A stretch of DNA of 64,000 nucleotides from Flavobacterium sp. 270 (GTDB taxonomy: Bacteria > Bacteroidota > Bacteroidia > Flavobacteriales > Flavobacteriaceae), in NCBI RefSeq assembly GCF_004368785.1, contig NZ_SODM01000007.1, forward strand, positions 1 to 64,000. Direction: 5' to 3'. This document shows positions 25,412-33,842 of this stretch, piece by piece. Both the position numbers and the translations under genes were made by a program. The first letter of the stretch is position 1. Every line of letters begins with the position of its first letter. Under the pieces are notes generated by a model. It was not told where the DNA came from and did no database searches. It saw only the letters and a program-made list of their open reading frames with translations.

Positions 25412-26689
25412 TTATTTCCCTAAAATTCCCTGCTTTAGAATTTGTCCGAAGTCGTACATATCTTCATAAGAACAATATAACGGCACTGGCGCCAGACGAA
25501 TTACGTTTGGTTCGCGCCAATCTGTGATTACTCCGTTTTTCATTAGATAATCGAATAAACTTCTTCCTTCGCCGTGTAAAAAAACAGATAATTGAGAAGC
25601 TCTTTCTGCGGGATTAGAAGGTGTTATAATTTCAAATGAACCTTTTACCTCTTTATCAATTTCATGCAAAATGAATTCTAAGTAAGATGTAATATGATTT
25701 CTTTTTTTAATCAGCGCGTCCATTCCTACTTCGGCAAACATTTCTACAGAAGCCAAATAGGGCGCTAAAGAAAGTACCGGTAAATTGCTAATCTGCCAGC
25801 CATCTGCTCCGTGAACAGGATCAAAGTTAGGTTCCATTTTAAAACGGCGTTCTTTGTTGTGTCCCCACCATCCGGCAAATCTCGGAAGATCTGAATTGTG
25901 ATGGTGTTTTTCATGAACAAAACATCCAGATGCATTTCCTGGTCCTGAGTTCATATATTTATAACTGCACCAAGCAGCAAAATCGACGTTCCAATCGTGA
26001 AGCTCTAGTTTGATATTTCCGGCTGCGTGTGCTAAATCCCAACCTACTTTTGCTCCAACTTTTTGTCCGGCTGCAGTTATGGTTTTTATGTCAAAAACTT
26101 GTCCGGTATAATAATTTACACCGCCAATTAAAACCAAAGCCAGTTCATCACCAACTTCATCAATTTTTGATAAAACATCTTCGAGACGAATATTATGTTC
26201 GCCTTCACGGCGTTTGATTTCTACAATTGCATCTTCTGGTTTGTATCCATGAAAATGTACCTGACTTTGAAACATATATTGATCGGAAGGGAATGCTTTT
26301 TCTTCGCAGATAATTTTATAACGTTTCCCTTTTGGCTGATAAAAAGAAACCATCAATAAATGAAGATTTACAGTCAAAGTATTCATAACCGTAACTTCAG
26401 AAGGCAATGCACCAACAATTTTACTTAATGGTTCTGCAAATCTCTCCTGATAATCCCACCACGGTTTTTCAGCATAAAAATGTCCTTCTACAGCCAATTC
26501 TGCCCAATCGTTCATTACTTCATCAATATACGCTTTGGTGCGTTTTGGTTGTAAACCCAACGAGTTTCCTGTAAAATAAATAACGCGTTTGTCATTTACT
26601 TTAGGAAAATGAAATTCTTGCTGGTAGTGATTTAAAGTATCTTGTGAATCGAGTTCTTGAGCAAACTCGCGTGTATTGAGAAAAGTCAT
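25412..26689 (-). CDS. kynU: Kynureninase
   Basis: A 425-residue PLP enzyme of fold type I that cleaves kynurenine or 3-hydroxykynurenine to (hydroxy)anthranilate and alanine. The Schiff-base lysine is Lys244 in WCSYKYMNSGPG; FPSDQY (133-138) and VGWDLAHAAGN (215-225, cofactor Asp218) are typical. Length is right for bacterial kynureninases. kmo lies at 12.3-13.6 kb on the same strand; the remaining genes for quinolinate are not in this window. The gene stands alone with palindromes on the 3' side. Confidence 0.95.
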   Translation of the reverse strand: MTFLNTREFAQELDSQDTLNHYQQEFHFPKVNDKRVIYFTGNSLGLQPKRTKAYIDEVMNDWAELAVEGHFYAEKPWWDYQERFAEPLSKIVGALPSEVTVMNTLTVNLHLLMVSFYQPKGKRYKIICEEKAFPSDQYMFQSQVHFHGYKPEDAIVEIKRREGEHNIRLEDVLSKIDEVGDELALVLIGGVNYYTGQVFDIKTITAAGQKVGAKVGWDLAHAAGNIKLELHDWNVDFAAWCSYKYMNSGPGNASGCFVHEKHHHNSDLPRFAGWWGHNKERRFKMEPNFDPVHGADGWQISNLPVLSLAPYLASVEMFAEVGMDALIKKRNHITSYLEFILHEIDKEVKGSFEIITPSNPAERASQLSVFLHGEGRSLFDYLMKNGVITDWREPNVIRLAPVPLYCSYEDMYDFGQILKQGILGK

Positions 26690-26744
26690 TATTTTTTGTT
26701 TAGAATTGTAAAAGTAGGAAATTGTTTTGTTTCAGGTTTCTTTT

Positions 26745-26801
26745 GTTTCAGGTTTCAAGTTCAAATTTCAAGTTTTCGCAACTGAACGTGAAACCTGAAA
26801 C
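26745..26801. repeat. GTTTCAGGTTTC inverted repeat
   Basis: Arms GTTTCAGGTTTC (26745-26756) and GAAACCTGAAAC (26790-26801) within a gap of repeated GTTTCAAGTT/AACTTGAAA text, between kynU and queA. Confidence 0.5.
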
Positions 26802-26820
26802 TTGAAATCATTAAAAAACA

Positions 26821-26853
26821 AAAACCCGACAGGTTTTAAAAACTGTCGGGTTT
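26821..26853 (-). terminator. Terminator of queA
   Basis: AAAACCCGACAGGTTTT and its complement with flanking A/T runs, about 20 bases past the queA stop codon at 26874. Same stem as 506-536 and 61430-61462. Confidence 0.82.
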
Positions 26854-26873
26854 GATATGAAATAATTTTTTTC

Positions 26874-27923
26874 TTAGATGATTAACATTGCATCTCCGTA
26901 AGAATAGAATTTGTATCCTTCTTTGATTGCTTCGTCGTATGCTTTTTTCATTAAATCATGACCACAGAAAGCAGAAATCATCATTAATAATGTTGATTTT
27001 GGTGTGTGGAAATTCGTAATCATACAGTTAGCAATACTAAAATCGTGAGGAGGGAAAATAAATTTATTTGTCCATCCTTCGTATGGATTTAAAGTGTTTT
27101 GTGAAGAAACAGAACTTTCGATCGCACGCATAGAAGTTGTTCCTACTGCACAAATACGTTTTTTGTTTGCTTTTGCTTTGTTTACAATATCACAAGCTTC
27201 CTGGTTGATGATCAACTCTTCAGAATCCATTTTGTGTTTAGATAAATCTTCAACCTCAACTGGGTTAAAAGTTCCTAAACCGACGTGTAATGTTACTTCA
27301 GCAAATTCTACTCCTTTGATTTCTAATTTTTTCAAAAGGTGTTTAGAAAAGTGCAATCCAGCAGTTGGTGCCGCTACAGCTCCTTCTTCTTTTGCGTAGA
27401 TAGTTTGGTATCTTTCTGCATCTTCTGCAGTTACTTCTCTGTTGATGTATTTAGGAATTGGAGTTTCTCCAAGTTCTGTCAATTTGTTTCTAAATTCTTC
27501 ATAAGAACCGTCGTATAAGAAACGTAAAGTTCTACCACGAGATGTTGTATTGTCAATTACCTCAGCAACTAACGAATCGTCGTCACCAAAATAAAGTTTG
27601 TTACCAATACGGATTTTTCTAGCCGGATCTACTAAAACGTCCCAAAGACGTTGCTCAGAATTTAATTCTCTTAATAAGAAAACTTCAATTCTTGCTCCTG
27701 TTTTTTCTTTGTTTCCGTACAAACGTGCAGGGAAAACTTTTGTATTGTTAAGAATTAAAACGTCTCCGTCATCAAAATAATTGATAACATCTTTAAACAT
27801 TTTATGTTCTATAGTTTGTTTTTGACGGTCAATTACCATTAAACGAGACTCATCTCTGTTTTCTGCTGGAAATTCAGCCAATAGTTCTTTTGGTAAGTTG
27901 AAATTGAAGTGTGATAATTTCAT
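26874..27923 (-). CDS. queA: S-adenosylmethionine:tRNA ribosyltransferase-isomerase
   Basis: A 349-residue QueA, which transfers the ribosyl group of SAM to 7-aminomethyl-7-deazaguanine in tRNA to make epoxyqueuosine. FNLPKELLAEFPAENRDES near the N-terminus, NTKVFPARLYG, and GLHFSKHLL in the middle are all family blocks, and NFHTPKSTLLMMISAF sits near the C-terminus. Length is typical. A promoter candidate lies at 27987-28018. queE is at 3.8-4.5 kb, so the pathway is spread over the chromosome. Confidence 0.95.
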   Translation of the reverse strand: MKLSHFNFNLPKELLAEFPAENRDESRLMVIDRQKQTIEHKMFKDVINYFDDGDVLILNNTKVFPARLYGNKEKTGARIEVFLLRELNSEQRLWDVLVDPARKIRIGNKLYFGDDDSLVAEVIDNTTSRGRTLRFLYDGSYEEFRNKLTELGETPIPKYINREVTAEDAERYQTIYAKEEGAVAAPTAGLHFSKHLLKKLEIKGVEFAEVTLHVGLGTFNPVEVEDLSKHKMDSEELIINQEACDIVNKAKANKKRICAVGTTSMRAIESSVSSQNTLNPYEGWTNKFIFPPHDFSIANCMITNFHTPKSTLLMMISAFCGHDLMKKAYDEAIKEGYKFYSYGDAMLII

Positions 27924-27986
27924 ATTTGAATTGTAGATTTTAGAATGTAGCTTTTAGATTTTTTACCTAAAACTTTAAATCGTGTG

Positions 27987-28018
27987 CAAATATACGATTG
28001 TGAGATAGGCGTTGTCAA
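27987..28018 (-). promoter_or_regulatory. Candidate promoter for queA
   Basis: Minus strand: TTG (28016-28018), 21-base spacer, TATATTTG (27987-27994), matching the Bacteroidota promoter. About 64 bp before the queA start codon. Confidence 0.5.
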
Positions 28019-28089
28019 GTGTTTTAGCGTTTATTTTCAAAAGTGCTTGATTTACTGCGGTTTTGAGAACCATAAAAAATCATTTTTTC

Positions 28090-28218
28090 ACCATATAAGT
28101 GATATAAGTTCATTTAAAATGGATTAGCATAAAAAAGCCTCCAGTTTTATTGGAGGCTTTTTTATTAAAGTTTATTTTTTAAACACTAAGTTAAATGAAC
28201 TTATATCACTTATATGGT
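28090..28218. repeat. ACCATATAAG inverted repeat, copy 2, with terminator inside
   Basis: Perfect 26-bp arms, 28090-28115 and 28193-28218, the same family as copy 1, here enclosing the terminator at 28131-28163. The right arm ends immediately before the aroA stop codon (28219), so the arm is part of its 3' end. Confidence 0.88.
28131..28163 (-). terminator. Terminator of aroA
   Basis: AAAAAAGCCTCCAGTTTTATTGGAGGCTTTTTT: 9-bp G/C-rich stem with A- and T-runs on both sides, 56 bases downstream of the aroA stop codon, lying between the arms of the ACCATATAAG repeat. Confidence 0.87.
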
Positions 28219-29451
28219 TTAATTTAATTCTTCAATTTTAAAATTCAATTCTTTTAAATCATTCCAAAAATCCGGGTACGATTTAGAAACCACTTCGGCA
28301 TCTTCTATAATAATTGGCACTCTTAAAGCTAAAGGTGCAAATGCCATTGCCATACGGTGATCATTATAGGTTCCGATTTTAATATTTTCGTTGATATTTT
28401 GTGAAGGCTGTAAAGTTAAGCTGTCATTTGTAACCGAAATATTGGCTCCTAATTTAGTCAACTCAATTCTTAAGGCTTCAAGTCTATCCGTTTCTTTAAT
28501 TTTTAAAGTATGAAGACCTGTTAAATGGCATCCAATTCCTAAACCTAAACACGTAACTACAATTGTTTGTGCGATATCCGGTGTATTATTCAATTCAAAA
28601 TTTACATTTTCAAATTTAAAATCAGGTTGTTTTACCAACGTCATTTTGTTGTTTTGAAAAGTAGTTTTCACTCCCATTTTTTCATAAAGTAAAACTAATT
28701 CTGAATCTCCTTGTAAACTGTTTTCTTTATAACTGCTTAAAGTTAAAGTTGCAGCATCAGACAAAGCGACTAAACTGAAAAAGTATGATGCAGAACTCCA
28801 ATCCGATTCTACAACCATTTCTTTAGTTTCAACTTTATTTTTAGGAAAAACTTTAATGACGTTTCCTTCAAAACTTGTTTTTATCTCTAAATCGTTTAGC
28901 AACGCCAAAGTCATTTTGATATACGGAATTGAAGTTATTTCTCCTTCTAACGTTAATTCTAAACCGTTTTCTAGTTTTGAAGCAACTAATAAAAGTGCCG
29001 AAATATATTGACTGCTAACATTTGCAGCCAAAGTTACTTTTGAAGCGGTAACTTTTTTTCCTTTAATTTTTATTGGCGGATAACCTTCTTCTTTTTGGTA
29101 TGAAATTTCAACTCCTAATTGTGCTAAAGCTTCAACCAAAATTTTTATCGGACGTTCCTGCATTCTGCTTGAACCTGTTAAAACTACATCTCTGCCTTCA
29201 TTTACGGCAAAATAAGCAGTTAAGAAACGCATTGCAGTTCCGGCGTGGTGTATGTCTACGATTTCGTCATTTCCGGCCAAAGCTTTTTGCATTACTTCGC
29301 TGTCGTCTGAGTTTGAAGTATTCGCTAAGGTGATATTTGGAAACAATGCTTTTAGTAACAATAAACGATTGGTTTCGCTTTTTGATCCTGTAATATTTAG
29401 TTGTGAATTATCAATTGTGTATTGTGAATTCGTGCTTAATTTTAAATTCAT
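28219..29451 (-). CDS. aroA: 3-phosphoshikimate 1-carboxyvinyltransferase (EPSP synthase)
   Basis: A 410-residue EPSP synthase joining shikimate-3-phosphate and phosphoenolpyruvate in the shikimate pathway. GSKSETNRLLLL (about residues 22-34) is the N-terminal signature; HAGTAMRFLTAYFA, the KETDRLEALRIELTKLG block and DHRMAMAFAPLAL toward the end are classic. The start at 29451 is chosen over 29472 because the first seven residues of the longer frame add nothing conserved. It follows the MazG-like gene by 99 bp and may be transcribed with it. Confidence 0.93.
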   Translation of the reverse strand: MNLKLSTNSQYTIDNSQLNITGSKSETNRLLLLKALFPNITLANTSNSDDSEVMQKALAGNDEIVDIHHAGTAMRFLTAYFAVNEGRDVVLTGSSRMQERPIKILVEALAQLGVEISYQKEEGYPPIKIKGKKVTASKVTLAANVSSQYISALLLVASKLENGLELTLEGEITSIPYIKMTLALLNDLEIKTSFEGNVIKVFPKNKVETKEMVVESDWSSASYFFSLVALSDAATLTLSSYKENSLQGDSELVLLYEKMGVKTTFQNNKMTLVKQPDFKFENVNFELNNTPDIAQTIVVTCLGLGIGCHLTGLHTLKIKETDRLEALRIELTKLGANISVTNDSLTLQPSQNINENIKIGTYNDHRMAMAFAPLALRVPIIIEDAEVVSKSYPDFWNDLKELNFKIEELN

Positions 29452-29550
29452 GATATTAGTTATGTGTTGCAAATTATAAGTAATATAATTCGAACGCGCA
29501 ATTTACCACTCCTCATTCATAATTCAAAATGAGCCTTGTAAATTTCACAA

Positions 29551-29877
29551 TTATTTCAATTTATCGTTGTTTTTATGACGATCTTTATCTCTTACCGATT
29601 TTAAATCCATTTTTTTATCAAAAGCGGCTTGTAAATCAATTCCCGTTTGGTTGGCAAGACATAAAACTACAAATACAACATCTGCTAATTCTTCGCCTAA
29701 ATCTTTATTTTTATCGCTTTCTTTTTCTGATTGTTCACCGTATCTGCGCGCAATAATTCTGGCGACTTCCCCTACTTCTTCTGTAAGCTGCGCCATATTG
29801 GTCAATTCATTAAAATATCTGACACCGTGTTCTTTTATCCAGGTATCTACATCTAGCTGTGCATTTTTCAAATCCAT
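29551..29877 (-). CDS. MazG-like nucleotide pyrophosphohydrolase
   Basis: A 108-residue MazG/dUTPase-like all-alpha NTP pyrophosphohydrolase. The metal-binding pattern EVGEVARI and the downstream ELADVVFVVL (ExxE and ExxD groups) are present, spaced as in the family. It probably removes pyrophosphate from noncanonical nucleotides. It begins 2 bp after the last DUF3857 gene and precedes aroA, so it is most likely cotranscribed. Confidence 0.88.
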   Translation of the reverse strand: MDLKNAQLDVDTWIKEHGVRYFNELTNMAQLTEEVGEVARIIARRYGEQSEKESDKNKDLGEELADVVFVVLCLANQTGIDLQAAFDKKMDLKSVRDKDRHKNNDKLK

Positions 29878-29879
29878 TT

Positions 29880-31844
29880 TTATATTTTTTTAAGAACAAT
29901 TTTTTCGTTTTGGCTTTCTATGATTTTCTGAAAAAATTCTTTCAGCATATCATATTCATCAGCTGCAAAAATAGCCTTATTTATTTCCGTTGTTGATCTA
30001 ATTTGAATTTTATTATCTTCAATCGCTGTTACTAAAGTGAACACAGCTTGCTTGTTTTCTAAAGCAATTCGTTTGGATTTTGGCAAAGATTCTACAGCGT
30101 AACCGGCGGGAATTTCATAAGAAATAGTATAATTATGATGATTTACAAAACCAAAATAAACTGGCATTATTCTGTTTTCCTGATTAAACGGATTGTTTTT
30201 ATCTGTAAAAAACAACAAAGGTCTCATAATTATTTTGCTATCAATAACATCATAAGGATGGTTTAAAGTAAACTCTATTTTCTCTGATACTGCTTTTGAT
30301 AAATCTTCGTTTTTATTTTCAATTGAATATTCTTTGACTTCAATATTAAAATCGTTTTCTAGTTTTTCCAGATACTCTTCATTCTTTTTGTTGTCATTGG
30401 CTGCTCTAAATTTGAGTGCATTATAACCTGTTTTTCTAATATTTAATGTTCCTTCAACTTTTCCTGATTTAGGATCAATTTCAGCTATTATATTATAAAA
30501 ATTCTTTGAAGCCTCATTTCGTATTAATGGAATTTCTTTGGACGTTCCGTCTTCTTTGATAAGTCTTCCGTTCCAGTTTAAAACATTTAAAGGCAAAATA
30601 TTAGGCGTTGTAAATTTATTTGATGCATCTAATAAAATTTGTTCTCCATCAATTTCTGCACTGGCAATAACGTAATTAAAATCTGTTAAAGTAGGAAACA
30701 ACGGAATACCGTTTTCAAGCGTACTAACCAAAACTGGATTTGCTTCTATTCCTGCAGTTTTCAACATTGAAAGCAGCATGAAGTTTATTTCGGCTACATT
30801 TCCTGTTCTGTCTGTATATGCTTTCTTTACACCTTTATCAACATTATATCCTCTTCTTTCATCCCAGTTCATTCGTTTTTGAACAAAATTAAAAATAGCA
30901 TTTAATTTTTCTCTCGGCGTGTTTAAATTTTGAATTAACGATTTTAGATCTTCTGTGAAATAATCTTTTACCTTGATTTCTTTCCCAAAACTTTCGCTTT
31001 TATAAATGGTAGTTGCAACGCCTTCCCATGTTTTAGTATAATCTACCACTGGTTTATCTGGAAATCTCTTTTTTTCCAGCTCTTTGTGTATAGAACCAAG
31101 GTAATTATTTATATTATCAATATATTTTTCTTTGGTGAGGGCCGGAATATTATAACCTGTATAAGTGCTGTTTATCTGCTTATAATCTGAAGCGTATAAT
31201 TGTTTATTTTGAACCAATTCTGTTTGGGTTTCAATTTTATTAAATCCTATGTTTACAGTTTTATAAATAAAGAACTCAGGGATTTCTGTTTTATATTCAA
31301 AATAATTGACTGGTATGTCAAATTGAAAATCAAAATCGGGAAGCCGAATAATGTTTTCTGTTTTTAAAACATATTTGAATTCTATTATTGAACCTACTTT
31401 TACATTTGGAAGTGTAATCGTCGACTCGTTCCAGTATTTATTTATTTTGTTCTTAAAAGAGCCTTCGCTGTTTAACTTTGTTTTGACGATTGCTCCATTT
31501 TCAAGATTATAAGTGACTGCATCCGAAAATTTAACCGAATCATCGTTTAAATTTTCATAACCTACATAATAAGATACTTTTTGGTTTGCCCAGCTTAATC
31601 CTTCTTTTTTATAAATTTTAATTTTGAGTTCATAAACATTAGTCGCCAAAAATCCTCTGTCTGAATAGGTAAAATATGTTTTGGCTTTTTTAAATAAAAT
31701 TGCCGCAGGCGCAGTTGTATCCTTTGGATTTGATTTTTCCAGCAGTTCTTCTTTTGTTACGTTCTCTAATTGATAATTTTGGGCATTTATTTTTGAAATA
31801 GTACTAATAAAGAGAAAAGAAAAAAGGATGAAACGTGGTATCAT
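29880..31844 (-). CDS. DUF3857/transglutaminase-fold secreted protein 4 (Cys-less)
   Basis: A 654-residue exported protein: signal peptide, DUF3857 domain (about residues 40-250) and transglutaminase-like domain (about 280-420). The catalytic Cys of the TGase block GDC/GNC is Val (TGNVAEINF), the usual His is Tyr (FNYVIA), while the Asp remains (LLDAS). It is therefore probably not a protease or transglutaminase. Start at 31844 is chosen because the longer frame overlaps its neighbour and lacks a clean signal. Fourth of four tandem paralogues, all minus strand. Confidence 0.82.
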   Translation of the reverse strand: MIPRFILFSFLFISTISKINAQNYQLENVTKEELLEKSNPKDTTAPAAILFKKAKTYFTYSDRGFLATNVYELKIKIYKKEGLSWANQKVSYYVGYENLNDDSVKFSDAVTYNLENGAIVKTKLNSEGSFKNKINKYWNESTITLPNVKVGSIIEFKYVLKTENIIRLPDFDFQFDIPVNYFEYKTEIPEFFIYKTVNIGFNKIETQTELVQNKQLYASDYKQINSTYTGYNIPALTKEKYIDNINNYLGSIHKELEKKRFPDKPVVDYTKTWEGVATTIYKSESFGKEIKVKDYFTEDLKSLIQNLNTPREKLNAIFNFVQKRMNWDERRGYNVDKGVKKAYTDRTGNVAEINFMLLSMLKTAGIEANPVLVSTLENGIPLFPTLTDFNYVIASAEIDGEQILLDASNKFTTPNILPLNVLNWNGRLIKEDGTSKEIPLIRNEASKNFYNIIAEIDPKSGKVEGTLNIRKTGYNALKFRAANDNKKNEEYLEKLENDFNIEVKEYSIENKNEDLSKAVSEKIEFTLNHPYDVIDSKIIMRPLLFFTDKNNPFNQENRIMPVYFGFVNHHNYTISYEIPAGYAVESLPKSKRIALENKQAVFTLVTAIEDNKIQIRSTTEINKAIFAADEYDMLKEFFQKIIESQNEKIVLKKI

Positions 31845-31848
31845 TAAA

Positions 31849-33840
31849 TTATATTTTTTTAAGAACAATTTTTTCGTTTTGACTGGCGATCATTTTCTGG
31901 AAAAAATCTTTTAATCCATTATACTGATTCGAGGCAAAAATACTATTGTTGATCTCTTTTGAGCAATTAATTTGAATTTTGTTTTCGCTGTTGGAAATGT
32001 TTAACAGATAAACGATTTCTTTGTTTTCAGATAAAATCTTCACTGGATTTGGCATGGATTCGACTGTATAACCGTCTGGAATTTCTATACTAAGACTAAA
32101 TTTTTCCTGTGTTGGATATCCAAAATAAATCGGATTTTGTCTTTTTTCCTGATTGAATGGATTTTTGGTTCTTGTAAAAAATAATAACGGATTTATAAAA
32201 ATTTTACCGCCAATAATTTCTGATTGGTTTTCGGATACAAAAGAGTAAGTTTCCATTACAGCATTTGTCAGGTTTGTTTTTTTATTTTCAATTTTATATT
32301 CTGAAATTTTTACATCGCCTAATTGCTGTTCTAATTTTTCAAGATAGTTTTCTTCATTTTTACCAGCATTTTGGATTCTAAAACTATATGCGTCATAATC
32401 TGTTTTCTGGGTTCTGATTTTACCATCCATTTTTCCGGAACTATCCATCTTAACATAAATATTCGAATAATCTCTGGATACATTTACCGGCATTAAATCA
32501 ATTTCTGTTGAAGTTCCGTCTTTTTTAATAAGTCTTCCTTTCCAGTTTAAAACATTTAGCGGCAAAATATCCGGAATCGTATATTTATGAGCTGCGTCTA
32601 GTAAAACTTGTTTTCCATCTATTTCTGCTGCAGCAATAACATAATTAAATCCGGTTCTTGTTGGATAAACCGGGATTCCGTTTTCGATTGTGCTTACCAA
32701 AACCGGATTGGCATCTATTCCTGCCAGTTTTAGCATATCGATTAAAATAAAATTGATTTCAGCGATATTTCCTGTTTGTTCTGTATATGCTTTTTTTACT
32801 CCTTTTTCTGTAAAACAGCCATACATTTCGTTCCAGTTCATTTTGTTTTGAACGAATTTGAAAATCACATTCATTCTGTCATTTTTTGACTCGATGTTGG
32901 GTAATATTCGTTTAAGATCTTCTAATAAAAAGTCTTTTTCGTTGAGTTCTTTTCCAAAATTTTCATCTTTAAAAATAGTAGTTGCGACACCTTCCCAAGT
33001 AACAGAGTAATCTTTATCGGGCTGATCCGGGTAACGAATCTTTTCGAGTTCATATTTAATTGTGCTCTTATAATTATCTACATTGTTTAGATATGGTTCC
33101 TTCACTAAAGCCGGAACATCTGTGCCTTTATAAAATGTGTTAATTTGTCTGTATGTAAGTGATTTGGTTTGATTGTATTCGTCGGTAAAACTTTGATTTC
33201 CGCTCGCTAATTTCGCATCCATTGCTACCTGATAGGTACCAATTAATATTGGTTTATAGATATAAAATTCTGGAATTTCTGTTTTATATTCTATATAATT
33301 TACAGGAATATCATACTGAATTTCAAAATCTGGAAATCTCACTATGTTTTCTGATTTTAAAACGTATTTGTATTCTATAATCGAACCTACTTTTACGTTG
33401 GGCAGTGTTATGGTTTTTTCGTTCCAGTATTTATTGACATTCTTCTTAAAAGTGCCTTTATTTTCTAGTTTGGTTTTTACAATTTTTTCGTTTTCGAGAT
33501 TATAAGTTACGGCATCCGAAAATTCTAAACGGTCTTCGTTCATTTTTTCATAACCAATATAAAAACGTACTTTTTGATCTGCCCAGCTCAATCCTTCTTT
33601 TTTATAAATTTTAATTTTAAATTCATAAACATGATTGACAGAAAAGCCGTTGGTGTTATTGTAACTAAAAAATGTTCTGCCTTTTTTAAACAGAATTGTC
33701 GCTGGTGCCGTAGTGTCTTTTGGATTTGCTTTTTCCTGTAATTCTTTGATTGTTACCTTTCCAAGCTCATAACTTTGAGCGCTTATTTGTGAAAAAGTAC
33801 AAACGAGAATTAAGAAGATAATAATAGAACGTAAACTCAT
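31849..33840 (-). CDS. DUF3857/transglutaminase-fold secreted protein 3 (Cys-less)
   Basis: A 663-residue exported protein built as its neighbours: signal peptide (about residues 1-21), DUF3857, TGase-like domain. The block reads TGNIAEINF, so the catalytic Cys is Ile, and FNYVIA replaces the His. The C-terminus NEKIVLKKI is identical to protein 4. The 3' parts of the two genes are near copies, so these arose by tandem duplication. Function unknown; the fold may now bind a ligand or polymer. Confidence 0.82.
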   Translation of the reverse strand: MSLRSIIIFLILVCTFSQISAQSYELGKVTIKELQEKANPKDTTAPATILFKKGRTFFSYNNTNGFSVNHVYEFKIKIYKKEGLSWADQKVRFYIGYEKMNEDRLEFSDAVTYNLENEKIVKTKLENKGTFKKNVNKYWNEKTITLPNVKVGSIIEYKYVLKSENIVRFPDFEIQYDIPVNYIEYKTEIPEFYIYKPILIGTYQVAMDAKLASGNQSFTDEYNQTKSLTYRQINTFYKGTDVPALVKEPYLNNVDNYKSTIKYELEKIRYPDQPDKDYSVTWEGVATTIFKDENFGKELNEKDFLLEDLKRILPNIESKNDRMNVIFKFVQNKMNWNEMYGCFTEKGVKKAYTEQTGNIAEINFILIDMLKLAGIDANPVLVSTIENGIPVYPTRTGFNYVIAAAEIDGKQVLLDAAHKYTIPDILPLNVLNWKGRLIKKDGTSTEIDLMPVNVSRDYSNIYVKMDSSGKMDGKIRTQKTDYDAYSFRIQNAGKNEENYLEKLEQQLGDVKISEYKIENKKTNLTNAVMETYSFVSENQSEIIGGKIFINPLLFFTRTKNPFNQEKRQNPIYFGYPTQEKFSLSIEIPDGYTVESMPNPVKILSENKEIVYLLNISNSENKIQINCSKEINNSIFASNQYNGLKDFFQKMIASQNEKIVLKKI

Positions 33841-33842
33841 AC

